Origin: Phyllobacterium chamaecytisi
Lineage (GTDB): Bacteria > Pseudomonadota > Alphaproteobacteria > Rhizobiales > Rhizobiaceae
Assembly: GCF_020164455.1 (NCBI RefSeq)
Contig: NZ_JAIQWW010000005.1
Span: 186,001 to 250,000 of the forward strand
Direction: 5' to 3'
DNA: 64,000 nucleotides
How positions within the stretch are numbered: position 1 is the first letter of the stretch; every line of letters starts with the position of its first letter. Shown one piece after another: positions 9,565 through 18,275 of this stretch. A program made the position numbers and the translations under genes. The notes under the pieces are model-generated. The model did no database searches. It saw only the letters and a program-made list of their open reading frames with translations, and was not told the DNA's origin.

Positions 9565-10599
9565 TCAGGCCGCGATTTTCTTCGGCTGGATGAGCCCGCG
9601 CGCAACCAGAAGCTCGGCAATCTGGATCGCATTAAGCGCCGCACCCTTGCGCAGGTTGTCGGAAACGATCCAGATGGAAAGACCATTTTCGACCGTAATA
9701 TCTTCGCGGATACGTGAAATGTAAGTCGCATCTTCACCGGCGGCTTCGTAGGGTGTGATATAGCCGCCATCTTCGTGGCGATCAATAACCAGGCATCCGG
9801 GCGCATCGCTCAGGATCTCGCGGGCTTCCTCAGCACTCATCGGGCTTTCAAATTCGATATTTACCGCTTCGGAGTGACCGATAAATACCGGTACGCGGAC
9901 GCAGGTCGCCGTGAGCTTGATCTTCGGATCAAGCATCTTCTTGGTCTCGGCGACCATCTTCCATTCTTCCTTGGTCGAGCCATCTTCCATAAAGACGTCG
10001 ATGTGCGGAATGACATTGAAAGCAATGCGCTTGGTAAATTTCTTGGCTTCCACCGGATCGGCGACGAATACCGCCCGCGACTGCTGAAACAGCTCGTCCA
10101 TGCCGTCCTTGCCGGCTCCCGACACGGATTGATAGGTCGCGATGACCAGACGCTTGATCCTGGCCTTGTCATGCAATGGCTTCAATGCGACCACGAGCTG
10201 AGCCGTCGAGCAGTTCGGATTGGCGATGATATTCTTCTTGGTGAAGCCAGTAATCGCGTCGGGATTAACTTCCGGCACGATCAGCGGTACGTTTGAATCG
10301 TAACGCCATGCGGAGGAGTTATCGATGACAACGCAACCCTGCGCGCCGATCTTCGGCGACCATTCCTTCGAGACATTACCGCCGGCAGACATCAGGCAGA
10401 TGTCTGTATCGGAAAAATCGTAATTATCGAGGTTTTTGACCTTGAGCGTCCGGTCGCCAAAGGACACCTCGGTTCCCTGTGAACGGCGCGAGGCGAGCGC
10501 CACGACTTCGCTGACCGGAAAGCCACGCTCCTCCAGTATTGTAAGCATTTCGCGGCCCACATTGCCTGTGGCACCAACAACCGCAACCTTGAAACTCAT
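9565..10599 (-). CDS. asd: Aspartate-semialdehyde dehydrogenase
   Basis: NADPH-dependent reduction of beta-aspartyl phosphate to aspartate semialdehyde, the branch point to lysine/diaminopimelate, threonine and methionine. The N-terminal Rossmann motif VGATGNVGREM starts near residue 8. The catalytic cysteine is Cys130 in IANPNCSTAQ, and the second conserved block SVSGAGKDG follows. 344 aa is the normal length. AGGAG is well placed before the ATG. The 570-bp gap upstream holds two hairpins in the probable leader (10633-10682). It is a single-gene unit. Confidence 0.97.
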   Translation of the reverse strand: MSFKVAVVGATGNVGREMLTILEERGFPVSEVVALASRRSQGTEVSFGDRTLKVKNLDNYDFSDTDICLMSAGGNVSKEWSPKIGAQGCVVIDNSSAWRYDSNVPLIVPEVNPDAITGFTKKNIIANPNCSTAQLVVALKPLHDKARIKRLVIATYQSVSGAGKDGMDELFQQSRAVFVADPVEAKKFTKRIAFNVIPHIDVFMEDGSTKEEWKMVAETKKMLDPKIKLTATCVRVPVFIGHSEAVNIEFESPMSAEEAREILSDAPGCLVIDRHEDGGYITPYEAAGEDATYISRIREDITVENGLSIWIVSDNLRKGAALNAIQIAELLVARGLIQPKKIAA

Positions 10600-11169
10600 C
10601 TGTAATATCTCCTGTCCCTCTCTGCTGTATAAACCCGCTGGCCACTGCGGGTCTTCTCCCCCGGGCCGGACCCGGGAGGGGGCGAGCAGGCCAAGGGAAA
10701 TCAGACCGTTTTGGTGGTCGTTTTCGCAGTCTGTTTGGCCGAAATTTTAAGGGCAAGAGCACGCGCGTCAATGCCTCCGGCAAGCTTGCCGGAACCGTTC
10801 GTCAAAAAAAGCGCTGTTGATTCGCCACCCATGCGGGCATCTCCTTGTCCGCCTGTGCTTGTACGCGGTTTCGGTAAAGAGTCAATTGTCTCGGCAAATG
10901 ACAAGAATATGTCGTGTTACGCACAATTTTCGCCAATTGACGTAAGATGCGGGCTTTGCTTTGATCAATATATGGTGAACACTTCATCCGTATATCGGGT
11001 GCGCGACCTTTGGGGGGAAGAATTCTGAAGGACATTCACCAGCGCCTGGTCAACGGCGGGGCAATAGGCTCTGCGGACGACCAAGCGTAGTGTCGACAGA
11101 CGAGGACATGGCAAAGGGGGTTACCAGTCGTGTTCTTGGCTCAACTGCTGTTTTCTGGGAGGAAATGAG
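10600..11169. other. Intergenic region between asd and the MHS transporter
   Basis: No supported gene in 570 bp. On the asd side are two hairpins: ACCCGC/GCGGGT at 10633-10652, and a GC-rich CCCGGG/CCCGGG stem with flanking CTCC/GGGG pairing at 10656-10682. They may form part of the asd leader. An open frame on the minus strand (10701-10904, TTG start, 67 codons, Thr/Lys-rich end) has no good start signal and was not called. The 3' part should contain the promoter of the transporter, whose ribosome site GGAGG lies just before 11170. Confidence 0.5.
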
Positions 11170-13056
11170 ATGGCAACCACTTCTGTGGCCGACACTTCTA
11201 GTCGGGGTATGACGAGAGAGGAAAAGAAGGTTATCTTCGCTTCTTCGCTCGGAACGGTTTTTGAATGGTACGATTTTTATCTTTATGGCTCTCTGGCCGC
11301 TTTCATCGGTACCGCTTTCTTCAGTGAGTATCCGGAAGCGACACGCAATATCTTCGCGCTGCTGGCTTTCGCGGCAGGCTTCCTGGTTCGGCCATTCGGT
11401 GCCCTCGTTTTCGGGCGCATCGGCGATCTGGTCGGCCGTAAATACACATTCCTCGTCACCATCATGATCATGGGTCTGTCGACCTTCCTTGTCGGCATTC
11501 TTCCAGGTTCAGCCAGTTGGGGTATTGCCGCGCCCATCATCCTGATTGCCCTGCGCATGCTGCAAGGGCTAGCTCTCGGTGGTGAATATGGCGGCGCAGC
11601 AACGTACGTCGCTGAACACGCGCCAAACAATAGACGCGGCTACTATACGTCCTGGATTCAGACCACAGCAACACTTGGTCTCTTCCTCTCCCTCATCGTC
11701 ATCCTGATCATACAGAATTGGCTCGGTAAGGAAGCGTTTGCTGCATGGGGTTGGCGTATTCCATTCATTCTATCTTTTATACTCCTCGGTATTTCCGTCT
11801 GGATCCGTTTGTCCTTGAGCGAATCGCCGGCATTCCAAAGGATGAAGGACGAGGGTAAAGGCTCCAAGGCACCGCTATCGGAAGCCTTCGGCCAATGGAA
11901 AAATGCGAAGATCGCGCTTATCGCACTCCTCGGCCTCACCGCCGGCCAGGCCGTTGTCTGGTATTGCGGCCAGTTCTACGCATTGTTCTTCCTGCAGAAC
12001 GTTCTGAAGGTCGATGGCCAGTCGGTCAACATCATGATCGCCATCGCCCTTTTGCTTGGCACCGGCTTTTTCGTGTTCTTCGGCTGGCTGTCGGACAAGA
12101 TTGGCCGCAAGCCGATCATCATGGCTGGATTGGCGCTCGCTATCCTTACCTACTTCCCGCTGTTCAAGGCGCTGACCTGGGCGGCAAACCCCGCACTTGC
12201 CGCGGCACAGCAGAACGTTCGTGCAACCGTGACGGCCGCGCCTGGCGACTGCAAGTTCCAGTTCAACCCTACCGGCACGGCAAAGTTCACCACGTCCTGC
12301 GATATCGCGACATCATTCCTGACCCGGAATTCGGTGCCGTATGACGTCGTTGCGACTGCTGCACCTGGTACTGTAGCGACGGTGAAGATCGGCTCGGAAA
12401 CGGTCGAGTCCTACGACGCAACAGCTGCCGGAGCGGACGCAAAGGCAAAGGACGCGGCTTTCGCCAAGAGCGTGAACATCGCACTCCAGGACGGCGGTTA
12501 TCCCCTCGTCCGCGACCCGGTGAAGGTTGTCGACTCAAAACTTGATGCTCTCATCGCAGCCAATCCGAAGCTCGCGCTCGATGCGGCTGCCATCCGCGCC
12601 GGCGCAAAGACCACGGTTCCGGTTGATCAAGCGATCAAGGATAAGCTGATGACCGCGGAAGAGGCCGCCGGTGCAACCGAGGTGCCGGTCTATAGTGTGC
12701 CGGGCGCAGGCGCATTCAAGATGGTTGCCGATCCGGCCGCTGTCAATTGGACAAAGGTCATCGCGATCCTCTTCGTGCTCGTGCTCTATGTGACAATGGT
12801 TTACGGTCCCATCGCGGCGATCCTCGTCGAGATGTTCCCAACGCGGATCCGCTACACCGGCATGTCCTTGCCCTATCACATCGGTAATGGCTGGTTCGGT
12901 GGCCTGCTCCCGGCGACGGTCTTCGCGATGAGCGCGTTCAAGGGCGATATCTACTACGGCCTGTGGTATCCGATCATCGTTGCAGCCATGACCCTGATAA
13001 TCGGCCTCATCTTTGTCCGCGATACCAGGGGAGTCGATCTCCACGACATTAAGTAA
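11170..13056 (+). CDS. MFS transporter, metabolite:H+ symporter (MHS) type, with large loop insertion
   Basis: 628 residues with 12 predicted helices. MHS hallmarks are the FEWYDFYLYGSLA motif in helix 1, RPFGALVFGRIGDLVGRK in loop 2-3 and GLALGGEYGGAATYVAEHAP in helix 4. These permeases import dicarboxylates, shikimate, alpha-ketoglutarate or betaines with protons; the substrate is unknown here. Typical MHS proteins are about 430-450 aa. The excess is a roughly 180-residue segment (about 340-520) between helices 9 and 10, which topology places in the periplasm. It is Ala/Thr/Lys-rich and has two cysteines (GDCKF, TSCDI). A strong GGAGGAAATGAG site precedes ATG 11170. Confidence 0.9.
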   Translation: MATTSVADTSSRGMTREEKKVIFASSLGTVFEWYDFYLYGSLAAFIGTAFFSEYPEATRNIFALLAFAAGFLVRPFGALVFGRIGDLVGRKYTFLVTIMIMGLSTFLVGILPGSASWGIAAPIILIALRMLQGLALGGEYGGAATYVAEHAPNNRRGYYTSWIQTTATLGLFLSLIVILIIQNWLGKEAFAAWGWRIPFILSFILLGISVWIRLSLSESPAFQRMKDEGKGSKAPLSEAFGQWKNAKIALIALLGLTAGQAVVWYCGQFYALFFLQNVLKVDGQSVNIMIAIALLLGTGFFVFFGWLSDKIGRKPIIMAGLALAILTYFPLFKALTWAANPALAAAQQNVRATVTAAPGDCKFQFNPTGTAKFTTSCDIATSFLTRNSVPYDVVATAAPGTVATVKIGSETVESYDATAAGADAKAKDAAFAKSVNIALQDGGYPLVRDPVKVVDSKLDALIAANPKLALDAAAIRAGAKTTVPVDQAIKDKLMTAEEAAGATEVPVYSVPGAGAFKMVADPAAVNWTKVIAILFVLVLYVTMVYGPIAAILVEMFPTRIRYTGMSLPYHIGNGWFGGLLPATVFAMSAFKGDIYYGLWYPIIVAAMTLIIGLIFVRDTRGVDLHDIK

Positions 13057-13066
13057 CCGGTAACTA

Positions 13067-13100
13067 AAAAGCCCGGCATGATTTCTCATGCCGGGCTTTT
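13067..13100. terminator. Bidirectional terminator between the transporter and leuB
   Basis: Fifteen-bp perfect stem from AAAAGCCCGGCATGA (13067-13081) to TCATGCCGGGCTTTT (13086-13100) with loop TTTC. It serves both convergent genes. Confidence 0.95.
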
Positions 13101-13119
13101 GTTTGTCCAGACTACGGTA

Positions 13120-14232
13120 TCACATTGCAAGAGCCCGGAATTTGGCGAGGATTGCATCACCCATTTCCACAGTCCCGATTTTAACCTTGCCTTCCGACAT
13201 GATATCCCCTGTGCGAAGGCCATCATCAAGTACACCGGCTACGGCCGCCTCCAGCCTGTCAGCTTCTGCGATCATATTGAACGAGTACCGCAGACACATT
13301 GCGAACGACGCGATCATGGCGATCGGGTTGGCTGCTCCTGTGCCGGCAATATCCGGCGCCGAGCCGTGCACCGGCTCATAAAGCGCCCTGCGCTTGCCAG
13401 TCTTGGCGTCGGGCGCACCGAGTGAAGCCGACGGCAGCATGCCGAGCGAGCCAGTAAGCATTGCGGCAATATCGGAGAGCATGTCGCCGAACAGATTGTC
13501 GGTGACGATGACGTCGAACTGCTTGGGCCAGCGAACGAGCTGCATACCGCCGGCATCGGCCAGCATATGTTCGAGTTTCACATCTGAGTATTTCGCCTTG
13601 TGGGTAGCCGTAACCACTTCATTCCACAAAACACCCGACTTCATGACGTTGCGCTTTTCCATCGACGTCACCTTGTTGGCGCGTGTCCGCGCCAGCTCAA
13701 AGGCAACGCCGGAGATGCGCTCGATCTCATAGGTGTCGTAGACCTGTGTATCGATGCCGCGCTTCTGGCCGTTGCCAAGGTCGCGAATTTCCTTGGGTTC
13801 GCCGAAATAGACGCCGCCCGTCAGCTCGCGGACGATCAATATGTCCAGACCTTCGACGATTTCCTCCTTCAAGGACGATGAATCGGCAAGCGCCGGATAG
13901 CAAATCGCCGGCCGCAGATTGGCAAAAAGCTCCATATCCTTGCGCAAACGCAGGAGACCCGCCTCGGGGCGCACATCATAGGCAACGCTGTCCCATTTTG
14001 GTCCGCCAACAGCGCCAAACAGGACCGCATCGGCGGCCAGGGCTTTTGCCATGTCGGCCTCGGAGACTGCCTTGCCGTGTGCATCGTATGCGGAGCCGCC
14101 AACCAGCCCTTCATCAAGCTCAAAGCCGCTCTTCAATTCCGCATTCATATAGGCAATGATCTTGCGGACTTCGGCCATTGCCTCGGGGCCAATACCATCC
14201 CCCGGAAGGAGGAGAAGCTTTTTTGCTGCCAT
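13120..14232 (-). CDS. leuB: 3-isopropylmalate dehydrogenase
   Basis: Oxidative decarboxylation of 3-isopropylmalate to 2-oxoisocaproate with NAD+, the third step of leucine synthesis. 370 aa, normal length. [11 protein letters not shown] at the N-terminus, the substrate-binding Arg cluster [15 protein letters not shown] near residue 100, the Mg/substrate motif [14 protein letters not shown] and [14 protein letters not shown] near the NAD site are all intact. It lies 67 bp downstream of leuD on the same strand. The hairpin at 14260-14281 separates them and probably ends part of the leuD message. Confidence 0.97.
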   Translation of the reverse strand: MAAKKLLLLPGDGIGPEAMAEVRKIIAYMNAELKSGFELDEGLVGGSAYDAHGKAVSEADMAKALAADAVLFGAVGGPKWDSVAYDVRPEAGLLRLRKDMELFANLRPAICYPALADSSSLKEEIVEGLDILIVRELTGGVYFGEPKEIRDLGNGQKRGIDTQVYDTYEIERISGVAFELARTRANKVTSMEKRNVMKSGVLWNEVVTATHKAKYSDVKLEHMLADAGGMQLVRWPKQFDVIVTDNLFGDMLSDIAAMLTGSLGMLPSASLGAPDAKTGKRRALYEPVHGSAPDIAGTGAANPIAMIASFAMCLRYSFNMIAEADRLEAAVAGVLDDGLRTGDIMSEGKVKIGTVEMGDAILAKFRALAM

Positions 14233-14259
14233 TGTAGAACCTCACATAAGACGCAGAAA

Positions 14260-14281
14260 AAAGCCCGGAAAACCGGGCTTT
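14260..14281 (-). terminator. Terminator between leuD and leuB
   Basis: Stem AAAGCCCGG (14260-14268) / CCGGGCTTT (14273-14281) with an AAAA loop. On the minus strand it is followed by a run of six or more T, as expected for a terminator of leuD transcription. Confidence 0.8.
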
Positions 14282-14299
14282 CAGATTAGGAGACTGGTT

Positions 14300-14905
14300 T
14301 CAGGCCCAAGGATGCTTTTCGGCATTGGCCGCTTCGAAATTGTCGATCTTTGTCGCCTTTTCCATGGTCAGGCCGATATCGTCGAGACCATTGAGCATGC
14401 AGTACCGGCGGAACTCATCAAGTTCGAAAGTGATCGTGCCGCCATCGGGACCCTTGATCGTCATTTCTTCAAGATCGATGGAGATTGTCGCATTCGCACC
14501 GCGCTGCGCATCATCCATCAGCTTGTCGAGATCTTCCTGGCTGACCCGGATCGGCAAAATGCCGTTCTTAAAGCAGTTATTGTAAAAAATGTCGGCAAAA
14601 CTGGTCGAAATTACACAGCGGATGCCAAAATCCAGAAGGGCCCATGGCGCGTGTTCACGGCTCGAGCCGCAACCGAAATTATCACCGGCGACGAGAATCT
14701 GCGCCTTGCGATAGGCTGGCTTGTTAAGAACAAAATCGGGGTTTTCCGAACCATCTTCATTATAACGCATTTCGGCAAAAAGACCGGTACCAAGACCCGT
14801 GCGCTTGATCGTCTTCAGGTAGTCCTTCGGAATGATCATGTCGGTATCGACGTTGATGATCGGCAGCGGAGCTGCGACGCCGGTGAGCTCGGTGAATTTG
14901 TCCAT
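14300..14905 (-). CDS. leuD: 3-isopropylmalate dehydratase small subunit
   Basis: Swivel-domain subunit (201 aa) of isopropylmalate isomerase. With LeuC, not in this window, it converts 2- to 3-isopropylmalate by way of a 4Fe-4S aconitase-like mechanism. The signature [12 protein letters not shown] near residue 18 and the substrate-loop block [17 protein letters not shown] near residue 73 are complete. It shares the strand with leuB, and the leuC gene must lie elsewhere, as is common in this order. Confidence 0.97.
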   Translation of the reverse strand: MDKFTELTGVAAPLPIINVDTDMIIPKDYLKTIKRTGLGTGLFAEMRYNEDGSENPDFVLNKPAYRKAQILVAGDNFGCGSSREHAPWALLDFGIRCVISTSFADIFYNNCFKNGILPIRVSQEDLDKLMDDAQRGANATISIDLEEMTIKGPDGGTITFELDEFRRYCMLNGLDDIGLTMEKATKIDNFEAANAEKHPWA

Positions 14906-15062
14906 GATATCTGCCTGTAGATATTGGGTAATGACTTTGCGTTTCGCTTTACACCAGCTTTACCTTGAATCAAAGCTTTTCGCCTGTGGCACTTTGAGCC
15001 GGAGTCCTCAATCCCTTGTGATTGCCCTTGTCTTGACGGTCTGATCAAGGCAAAACAGCTGA

Positions 15063-15935
15063 ATGATCCGGACTTTCCGCCCTCGCCGATCTGTGCTGTA
15101 TGTTCCCGCCTCGAACAACCGGGCACTGGTCAAAGCGGCATCGCTTGATGCCGACGCAATCATCTTCGATCTGGAGGATGCCGTAGCCCCCGATGTCAAG
15201 GAAGACGCGCGCGAGGCATTGCGGGAATATTTCCTTGCTCCTCCCAAAAGCAAAGCCGAACGCGTTGTCCGCATTAACGGCCTTGCGAGCGAATGGGGCG
15301 CCGAGGATTTGCTTGCTGCTCGTGCCTGCAGACCTGACGCTATACTCCTCCCCAAGGTGGAGACTCCGCAAGATGTCACCAGCGTTGCCGAAATTCTGGA
15401 AGAGACCGATGCTTCCGAGGGGATTCGTCTCTGGGCGATGATCGAAACGCCGCGTGGGATCCTCAATGCCGATGAAATCGCCGAGCTCGGATTGCGCTCA
15501 ACGGCGCGGCTCGACTGCTTCGTCATCGGGACCAATGATATTTCGAAGGAGACCGGCACGAAAGGGCGCGGCGCTCTAATGCCATGGCTCATGCAAGTTC
15601 TGTTGTGTGCCAAAGCTGGAAAGCTCGATATCATCGACGGCGTTTACAATGATTTCTCCGACCTCGACGGGTTTGCGGCCGAATGCACCGAGGCCGTGCG
15701 GATGGGTTTCGACGGAAAGTCCTTGATACATCCATCACAGATTGAAACAGCCAATACGTCCTTCCTTCCCGACGCGCCTTCAGTCGCAGAGGCCAGGTTG
15801 ATCGTTGAGGCATTCTCCAATCGGGAGAACCTTGATAAGGGCGTCACGTCGCTGAATGGCAAGATGGTGGAACGCCTGCACCTCGAAATGGCAAAAAAGC
15901 TACTGGCAAAACTCGACATTATCGGCGAAAAATGA
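15063..15935 (+). CDS. HpcH/HpaI aldolase, CitE-like CoA-ester lyase
   Basis: 290-residue TIM-barrel lyase of the HpcH/HpaI/CitE family. It shows RSVLYVPASNNRAL at the N-terminus (CoA and substrate loop), FDLEDAVAPDVK with the metal-binding Glu/Asp, LLPKVETPQDV and AMIETPRGILNADEI, which supply the Mg-binding acid, and GKSLIHPSQIE near the C-terminus. Members cleave or form malyl-CoA, methylmalyl-CoA or citramalyl-CoA; which one applies here cannot be decided. No citrate-lyase alpha or gamma subunits are adjacent, arguing for a stand-alone malyl/citramalyl-CoA lyase or thioesterase. It is divergent from leuD. Confidence 0.87.
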   Translation: MIRTFRPRRSVLYVPASNNRALVKAASLDADAIIFDLEDAVAPDVKEDAREALREYFLAPPKSKAERVVRINGLASEWGAEDLLAARACRPDAILLPKVETPQDVTSVAEILEETDASEGIRLWAMIETPRGILNADEIAELGLRSTARLDCFVIGTNDISKETGTKGRGALMPWLMQVLLCAKAGKLDIIDGVYNDFSDLDGFAAECTEAVRMGFDGKSLIHPSQIETANTSFLPDAPSVAEARLIVEAFSNRENLDKGVTSLNGKMVERLHLEMAKKLLAKLDIIGEK

Positions 15936-15981
15936 AAACGGCATTGGCTGATCTCGGCGTAGATTAGGGAAAGAACGTCAC

Positions 15982-16188
15982 ATGAAATTGTACCGGATTT
16001 TAACGGGTCCCGATGATGCAAGCTTCTGTCACAAGGTAACGGCAGCCATAAACAAAGGCTGGCACATTTATGGTTCGCCCACCTATGCGTTCAATTCGGC
16101 AACGGGCGTGATGCAATGCGGTCAAGCAGTTGTCAAGGATATCGATGGCGTCGACTACGAACCCGGGATCAAGTTAAGCGATTACTAG
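15982..16188 (+). CDS. DUF1737 small protein
   Basis: 68 residues beginning MKLYRILTGPDDASFC and containing KVTAAINKGWHIYGSPTYAF, the typical DUF1737 pattern of a short alpha/beta fold (sticky-finger-like domain). No signal peptide or catalytic motif is visible. It lies 46 bp after the CitE-like gene on the same strand and may share its transcript. It converges on the zincin gene with an 8-bp gap. Function unknown. Confidence 0.7.
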   Translation: MKLYRILTGPDDASFCHKVTAAINKGWHIYGSPTYAFNSATGVMQCGQAVVKDIDGVDYEPGIKLSDY

Positions 16189-16196
16189 AGCAAACA

Positions 16197-16622
16197 CTAT
16201 TCTACGCTTGCCTCTATGCGCTCCATATCCTCATCCGACAGACCGAAATGATGGCCGATTTCGTGGATGAGAATGTGGGTCACGATGTCGCCAAGTGCTT
16301 CTTCATATTCCGCCCAGTAGTCCAGAACGGCACGGCGGTAGATGGTGATCCGGTTGGGCTGCTCGCCAGTTTGCAGGGAAAACCGCTCCCCGATACCCGT
16401 CCCTTCAAAAAGGCCAAGCAAATCGAAGGGCGATTCGAGTCCCATATCCTCGATAATCTGATCGTCGGGAAATTCGGATACCTGAATTGTAATGTCGCCG
16501 CATAGCGCACGGAACGTTTCAGGTAGATGTGCATAAGCCTCGATCGCCAATGATTCGATCTCGCCCAGCGATGGTGACAGGCGGTTGGTCCAGTCAGCGG
16601 TTTGATTACTTCTGGCCATCAT
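16197..16622 (-). CDS. Minimal metallopeptidase (zincin_1 / DUF1025 family)
   Basis: 141-residue protein with the zinc motif HEIGHHFGLSDEDME near residue 117. This is the extended HExxHxxGxxD of minizincins (PF06262). The preceding strand-turn EEALGDIVTHILI is typical. The protein is cytoplasmic by absence of a signal. The family is structurally a protease-like minimal zincin, but substrates are unknown. It lies 69 bp downstream of the TetR gene and may be in its operon. Confidence 0.82.
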   Translation of the reverse strand: MMARSNQTADWTNRLSPSLGEIESLAIEAYAHLPETFRALCGDITIQVSEFPDDQIIEDMGLESPFDLLGLFEGTGIGERFSLQTGEQPNRITIYRRAVLDYWAEYEEALGDIVTHILIHEIGHHFGLSDEDMERIEASVE

Positions 16623-16691
16623 GACTCCTGGAGAGCTTTTCTGGCTTCATATAGGGCCTTTACCCCACAGATGCGAGTGGTGTTGTCGCGG

Positions 16692-17270
16692 TCAGGAGCG
16701 AGGCGGCCCTGCAACCAATAATCGTTCCATCCGCCGGAAACTCTCGACCAGAACAGCCGGATCGTTCAAACCATGGGCAAGCATGATTCCACCTTGCCAT
16801 TCCGCCACCGCATTGCGCGCTATGCCCAAGGCGCTCGAGGGGCGAATACCGGAACGGCCGAGCTCCCTCCCTATGAAACCAATGAGCAAACTGAACGTCT
16901 CGGCGGCCCGCCCCGCAGCTTCAGGCGATTCATGTCTGAAGTCCCGAATTCCCAGAGCAATCGGACATCCATGCGCCACCCGACTTTTGAGTGAGTGAGC
17001 AAGTTTCTCGATAAGAAGCTTTAAACGTGTACGCGGATTCTGGTCGGCGTCTGTGATTTCCGCCAGCATACCTTCAGTCTCGGCCACGAAGATATCGGCG
17101 ACACCAAGCGCCAGTTCGGCCTTGCTCTTGAAGTAATAGTAGATATTCCCAAGTGGCACGCCAGAATCCGTTGCGATATCAGCCAGACTCGTCGTCGCAT
17201 AACCCTGTCGCCAGAACAATCCGGCCGCCGTAGCGATCAGAATTTCGCGTTTGTCATTGCGCTTTGTCAT
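16692..17270 (-). CDS. TetR-family transcriptional regulator
   Basis: 192 residues with an N-terminal helix-turn-helix: ILIATAAGLFWRQGYATTSLADIATDSGVPLGNIYYYFKSKAEL is the standard TetR layout over residues about 10-53. The C-terminal ligand domain carries a RVAHGCPIALGIRDF block seen in the AcrR/YxaF-like subgroup, whose ligands include flavonoids and other aromatics. The ligand here is unknown. A 7-bp palindromic half-site pair at 17282-17301 sits 12 bp upstream of the start and is a likely autoregulatory operator. Confidence 0.88.
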   Translation of the reverse strand: MTKRNDKREILIATAAGLFWRQGYATTSLADIATDSGVPLGNIYYYFKSKAELALGVADIFVAETEGMLAEITDADQNPRTRLKLLIEKLAHSLKSRVAHGCPIALGIRDFRHESPEAAGRAAETFSLLIGFIGRELGRSGIRPSSALGIARNAVAEWQGGIMLAHGLNDPAVLVESFRRMERLLVAGPPRS

Positions 17271-17281
17271 ATTCGCAAGCC

Positions 17282-17301
17282 AGTCAGTTGCACGACTGAC
17301 T
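17282..17301. promoter_or_regulatory. Candidate TetR operator
   Basis: Inverted repeat AGTCAGT (17282-17288) and ACTGACT (17295-17301) with a 6-nt spacer, immediately upstream of the TetR start. TGACT...AGTCA-type operators are common for this regulator group. Autoregulation is inferred. Confidence 0.6.
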
Positions 17302-17346
17302 AAGACTATGCCGCAAACAATCCTGTATGAAAAGCCTCGGTGGAAC

Positions 17347-17541
17347 TCAGTCCTCGATTGGGCGCGCTTCCGATGGCAGCATGATCGGAATACCGTCTCT
17401 CACCGGATAGGCTAAATGTGCTGATTTGGAAATCAGTTCTGACCGTTTCTGATCGTAAACGAGCGGGCCTTTGGTCAAGGGGCAGACCAGCAGCTCAAGC
17501 AACTTGCGATCGATCAGTGTTTCGCGTTTCTCTTCAGTCAT
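17347..17541 (-). CDS. Trm112-family (UPF0434) protein
   Basis: 64-residue Trm112-like protein. It has [18 protein letters not shown] at the N-terminus, with one of the usual zinc-binding cysteines kept, and [15 protein letters not shown] at the end. Trm112 in eukaryotes and archaea activates methyltransferases; the bacterial role is open. The frame extends upstream to 17607. ATG 17541 was chosen because AGGAAAGAGGC lies directly before it and the family starts there. It follows the LON-like gene by 19 bp, suggesting one operon with the LON-like and thioredoxin genes. Confidence 0.85.
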   Translation of the reverse strand: MTEEKRETLIDRKLLELLVCPLTKGPLVYDQKRSELISKSAHLAYPVRDGIPIMLPSEARPIED

Positions 17542-17560
17542 GCCTCTTTCCTGGAATATC

Positions 17561-18223
17561 TCACTGGAGGCTGCCTTCATAATCGTCCTGATCCTTGGCG
17601 AGCGCAATCTCGGTTATAGCGATCAGCGTTTCAGCTCGCGTCTTTAAATCTGCGGCCTCCAGGAGTGCCTGTTTTTCCGCAGCACCAAAGGGCGACATCA
17701 TGGCCAGCGCGTTGACCAGCGTCTCATTGCCGGCCCGCGAGATACCGTCCCAATCCGCTTCAAGGCTGTTGGCGTCGAGATACGCACGAAATACGCGCAG
17801 CAATGCGAGCCTGTCCACTTCTGAATCATCCGGTTCGTCGAGATCGGCACGGAGTGGCGCGATCTTGCATTGGCGAAACGGAGTGCGGGTCGAGAGCTCC
17901 TTGATAACCCGGAAGCGGCATATGCCCTGAAGCGTTATCAGCAAACGGCCATCGCCGGTTTCAGCGAAAGACGTGATCCGGCCGAGGCAGCCAACCTCAC
18001 ACAGGTCGCCGCCATCCTCATTATCCTGATCGAAACGCGGCTGGATCATGCCGATTATTCTCTTGCCACTAAGCGCGGCGTCCACCATGGCTAGATAACG
18101 CAGTTCGAAAATGTTGAGCGGCAGCTGCCCGCCAGGAAGCAGCAGCGCACCCGAGAGGGGAAAGATCGGCACGTTTTCAGGAATATCATTCAACGTCCGA
18201 TAACGAACATTTCCAGCTTGCAT
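17561..18223 (-). CDS. LON peptidase substrate-binding domain protein
   Basis: 220-residue stand-alone Lon N-terminal (LAN) domain. Diagnostic are [29 protein letters not shown] near residues 20-48 and IGMIQPR a little later. There is no ATPase or protease domain, so it is not a protease itself. In alphaproteobacteria it is regularly encoded next to a thioredoxin-TPR protein and a Trm112 protein, as here. A role in protein quality control is inferred only from the domain. Confidence 0.88.
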   Translation of the reverse strand: MQAGNVRYRTLNDIPENVPIFPLSGALLLPGGQLPLNIFELRYLAMVDAALSGKRIIGMIQPRFDQDNEDGGDLCEVGCLGRITSFAETGDGRLLITLQGICRFRVIKELSTRTPFRQCKIAPLRADLDEPDDSEVDRLALLRVFRAYLDANSLEADWDGISRAGNETLVNALAMMSPFGAAEKQALLEAADLKTRAETLIAITEIALAKDQDDYEGSLQ

Positions 18224-18275
18224 TGCCTACTCCGGCCCGAAAAATCGTGGTTTCGGCTATTGTGCCTGATTTCTC

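Noticed and set aside
10701-10904. A small 67-codon minus-strand frame in the asd-transporter gap
   Set aside because: It starts with TTG, lacks a ribosome site, and its Thr/Lys-rich end has no recognised domain. Conservation in relatives could change this.
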